DNA from: Pegethrix bostrychoides GSE-TBD4-15B
GTDB lineage: Bacteria > Cyanobacteriota > Cyanobacteriia > Elainellales > Elainellaceae
DNA length: 64,000 nucleotides
Reading direction: 5' to 3'
Assembly (NCBI GenBank): GCA_019359155.1
Contig: JAHHHV010000065.1
Coordinates: forward strand, 62,001 to 126,000
Position numbers and translations under genes: made by a program. Under the pieces are notes generated by a model that saw only the letters and a program-made list of their open reading frames with translations, was not told the DNA's origin and did no database searches. Below are positions 62,794-64,000 of this stretch, piece after piece (positions within the stretch are counted from its first letter, which is position 1; each line of letters opens with the position of its first letter).

Positions 62794-64000
62794 ATGATGA
62801 AAATTCCTCTAGCTACCTACCGAATTCAGTTTCACGCTGGATTCAACTTTCGTGCTGCTCAAGCCATCGTGCCTTATTTAGCAGAGCTGGGAATCTCTGA
62901 TCTATACGCATCGCCGATCTTCACAGCTAGGACAGGCAGCACGCACGGATATGACGTTGTGAATCCAGGCCAGATTAATCCTGAACTGGGTGGCGAATCA
63001 GAGTTTGCAGCATTGAGCGCTGAGCTAACGCAGGCTGGAATTGGCTGGATACAGGATATTGTTCCCAATCATATGGCGTTCGATAGCCAGAATGATATGC
63101 TGGTGGATGTGCTAGAGAACGGGCCAGATTCGCCCTTCCACAACTTTTTTGACATCGACTGGAATCACTTTTATGGCGGTATCAAGGGGCGATTACTGGC
63201 ACCTTTTTTAGGCAGATTTTACGGTGATTGCTTAGAGAACGGCGAACTTCAGCTGCGCTACGATCAAGAGGGGCTGTCAGTTAATTATTACAACTGGCGA
63301 TTTCCGCTGCGGATTGAGACCTACAGCAACGTCCTGATGTATGACTTGGCGCGGCTACGCGAACAGCTAGGGCGCAATCATCCCAGCTTTGTCAAGCTCT
63401 TGGGTGCGCTCTATATGCTGAAATACGTTCCGGCAGGTGAGGAGAGCCGCGAGCGCTATGACCAAATTTCCTTCGTGAAGCAAATGCTCTGGGAGCTGTG
63501 GAATGACAGCCCGGAGGTGCAGCAATTTATTGAAGAGAATATCCAAATTCTCAACGGCGAACCCGGAAAACCAGAGAGCTATAATCTGCTGGACGCTCTG
63601 CTCTGCGATCAGTTTTTTCGACTCTCCTATTGGAAAGTGGGCAACGAGGAGCTAAACTACCGCAGATTCTTCACGGTGAACGAATTAATTTCACTCAAGG
63701 TCGAAGATCAAGCAGTCTTTGATACAATACATGCCTATGTTTTTGTACTAATTCGGGAAGGTAAAATTAACGGTCTGCGAATTGATCATATTGACGGTCT
63801 GTATGACCCAACTGAATATATCAAGCGCATTCGTCAGCAGATGCCCGATCTCTATCTGGTTGTCGAAAAAATCCTAGAGTCAAACGAAGATCTACCGCTC
63901 AACTGGTCGATTCAGGGTACGACGGGCTATGACTTCATGAACAAGGTGAACGGCCTGTTTTGCCAGCAGGAACACAAAGCTGAATTCACCAATCTGTACT
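62794..64000 (+). CDS. treY: Malto-oligosyltrehalose synthase (N-terminal part)
   Basis: The frame opens at two ATG codons (62794 and 62797) and runs off the window after about 402 codons, so roughly the first 40 to 45 percent is seen. TreY turns the reducing end of malto-oligosaccharides into a trehalose unit. The GH13 parts visible are PLATYRIQFHAGFNFRAAQ, GISDLYASPIF, QDIVPNHMAF (I), NGLRIDHIDGLYDP (II, nucleophile Asp) and YLVVEKILESNE (III, acid Glu). Two hundred bases separate it from treZ. The order glgX-treZ-treY suggests coordinated conversion of glycogen to trehalose under salt or drying stress. Confidence 0.95.
   Translation, partial: MMKIPLATYRIQFHAGFNFRAAQAIVPYLAELGISDLYASPIFTARTGSTHGYDVVNPGQINPELGGESEFAALSAELTQAGIGWIQDIVPNHMAFDSQNDMLVDVLENGPDSPFHNFFDIDWNHFYGGIKGRLLAPFLGRFYGDCLENGELQLRYDQEGLSVNYYNWRFPLRIETYSNVLMYDLARLREQLGRNHPSFVKLLGALYMLKYVPAGEESRERYDQISFVKQMLWELWNDSPEVQQFIEENIQILNGEPGKPESYNLLDALLCDQFFRLSYWKVGNEELNYRRFFTVNELISLKVEDQAVFDTIHAYVFVLIREGKINGLRIDHIDGLYDPTEYIKRIRQQMPDLYLVVEKILESNEDLPLNWSIQGTTGYDFMNKVNGLFCQQEHKAEFTNLY

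Overview
The window comes from a cyanobacterium, most likely a filamentous Leptolyngbya-like one. Evidence: the end of the cytochrome assembly protein Ccs1, the NDH-1 subunit NdhS, biliverdin reductase BvdR, a GUN4-domain protein, a SigG-like ECF sigma factor with its anti-sigma partner, and hormogonium-polysaccharide (Hps) genes. The DNA is moderately GC-rich and densely coded on both strands. I saw no rRNA, tRNA, CRISPR array or intact transposase. The start lies inside ccs1 and the end inside treY, so both are partial.

Layout. 1-9.5 kb: ccs1 end, phytol/dolichol kinase, TIGR01777 epimerase, a small conserved regulator-like gene, a GUN4 protein, an ABC ATPase, several membrane proteins and cobD. 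9.4-17.3 kb: a minus-strand run of four pseudopilin-like genes (hpsA-hpsB-hpsC-GspH/FimT), the best sign of a motile, polysaccharide-secreting filament. 17.3-18.8 kb: a spacer with a probable 137-bp MITE, rpmB and a hairpin in its leader. 18.7-25 kb: SRPBCC protein, mrp, rodA, ndhS, HAS-barrel protein and a CPA2 antiporter with two USP domains. 25-34 kb: two membrane glycosyltransferase genes, bvdR, an aldo/keto reductase, a lipoprotein and leuS. 34-40 kb: sigma/anti-sigma pair, DUF362, DUF502, a family-2 glycosyltransferase and HpsJ. 40-50 kb: 6-phosphogluconolactonase, two FHA proteins, a cysteine desulfurase, a Crp regulator, an M61 peptidase, a large helical-repeat protein, UDP-glucuronate epimerase and PrxQ.

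50.5-53.6 kb is visibly more AT-rich and sparsely coded. It holds a compact three-gene operon headed by a TIGR04255-family protein with two partners I cannot assign, followed by a spacer that can fold into a multi-branched RNA just upstream of a 66-codon gene. 53.9-58.3 kb is a two-gene protein-sorting module: an exosortase (XrtO type) and a polytopic VIT/VWA protein ending in a PEP-CTERM signal, with an in-frame 12-bp tandem repeat inside the latter. 58.5-64 kb is a glgX-treZ-treY run that would turn glycogen into trehalose, fitting desiccation or salt tolerance.

Most promising for new biology: the TIGR04255 operon, the RNA-like leader at 53.4 kb, the exosortase/VWA pair, and a striking habit of short tandem duplications (about 10-20 bp) in spacers throughout the window. 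All functions are inferred from recognisable motifs and remembered family features; no searches were run.
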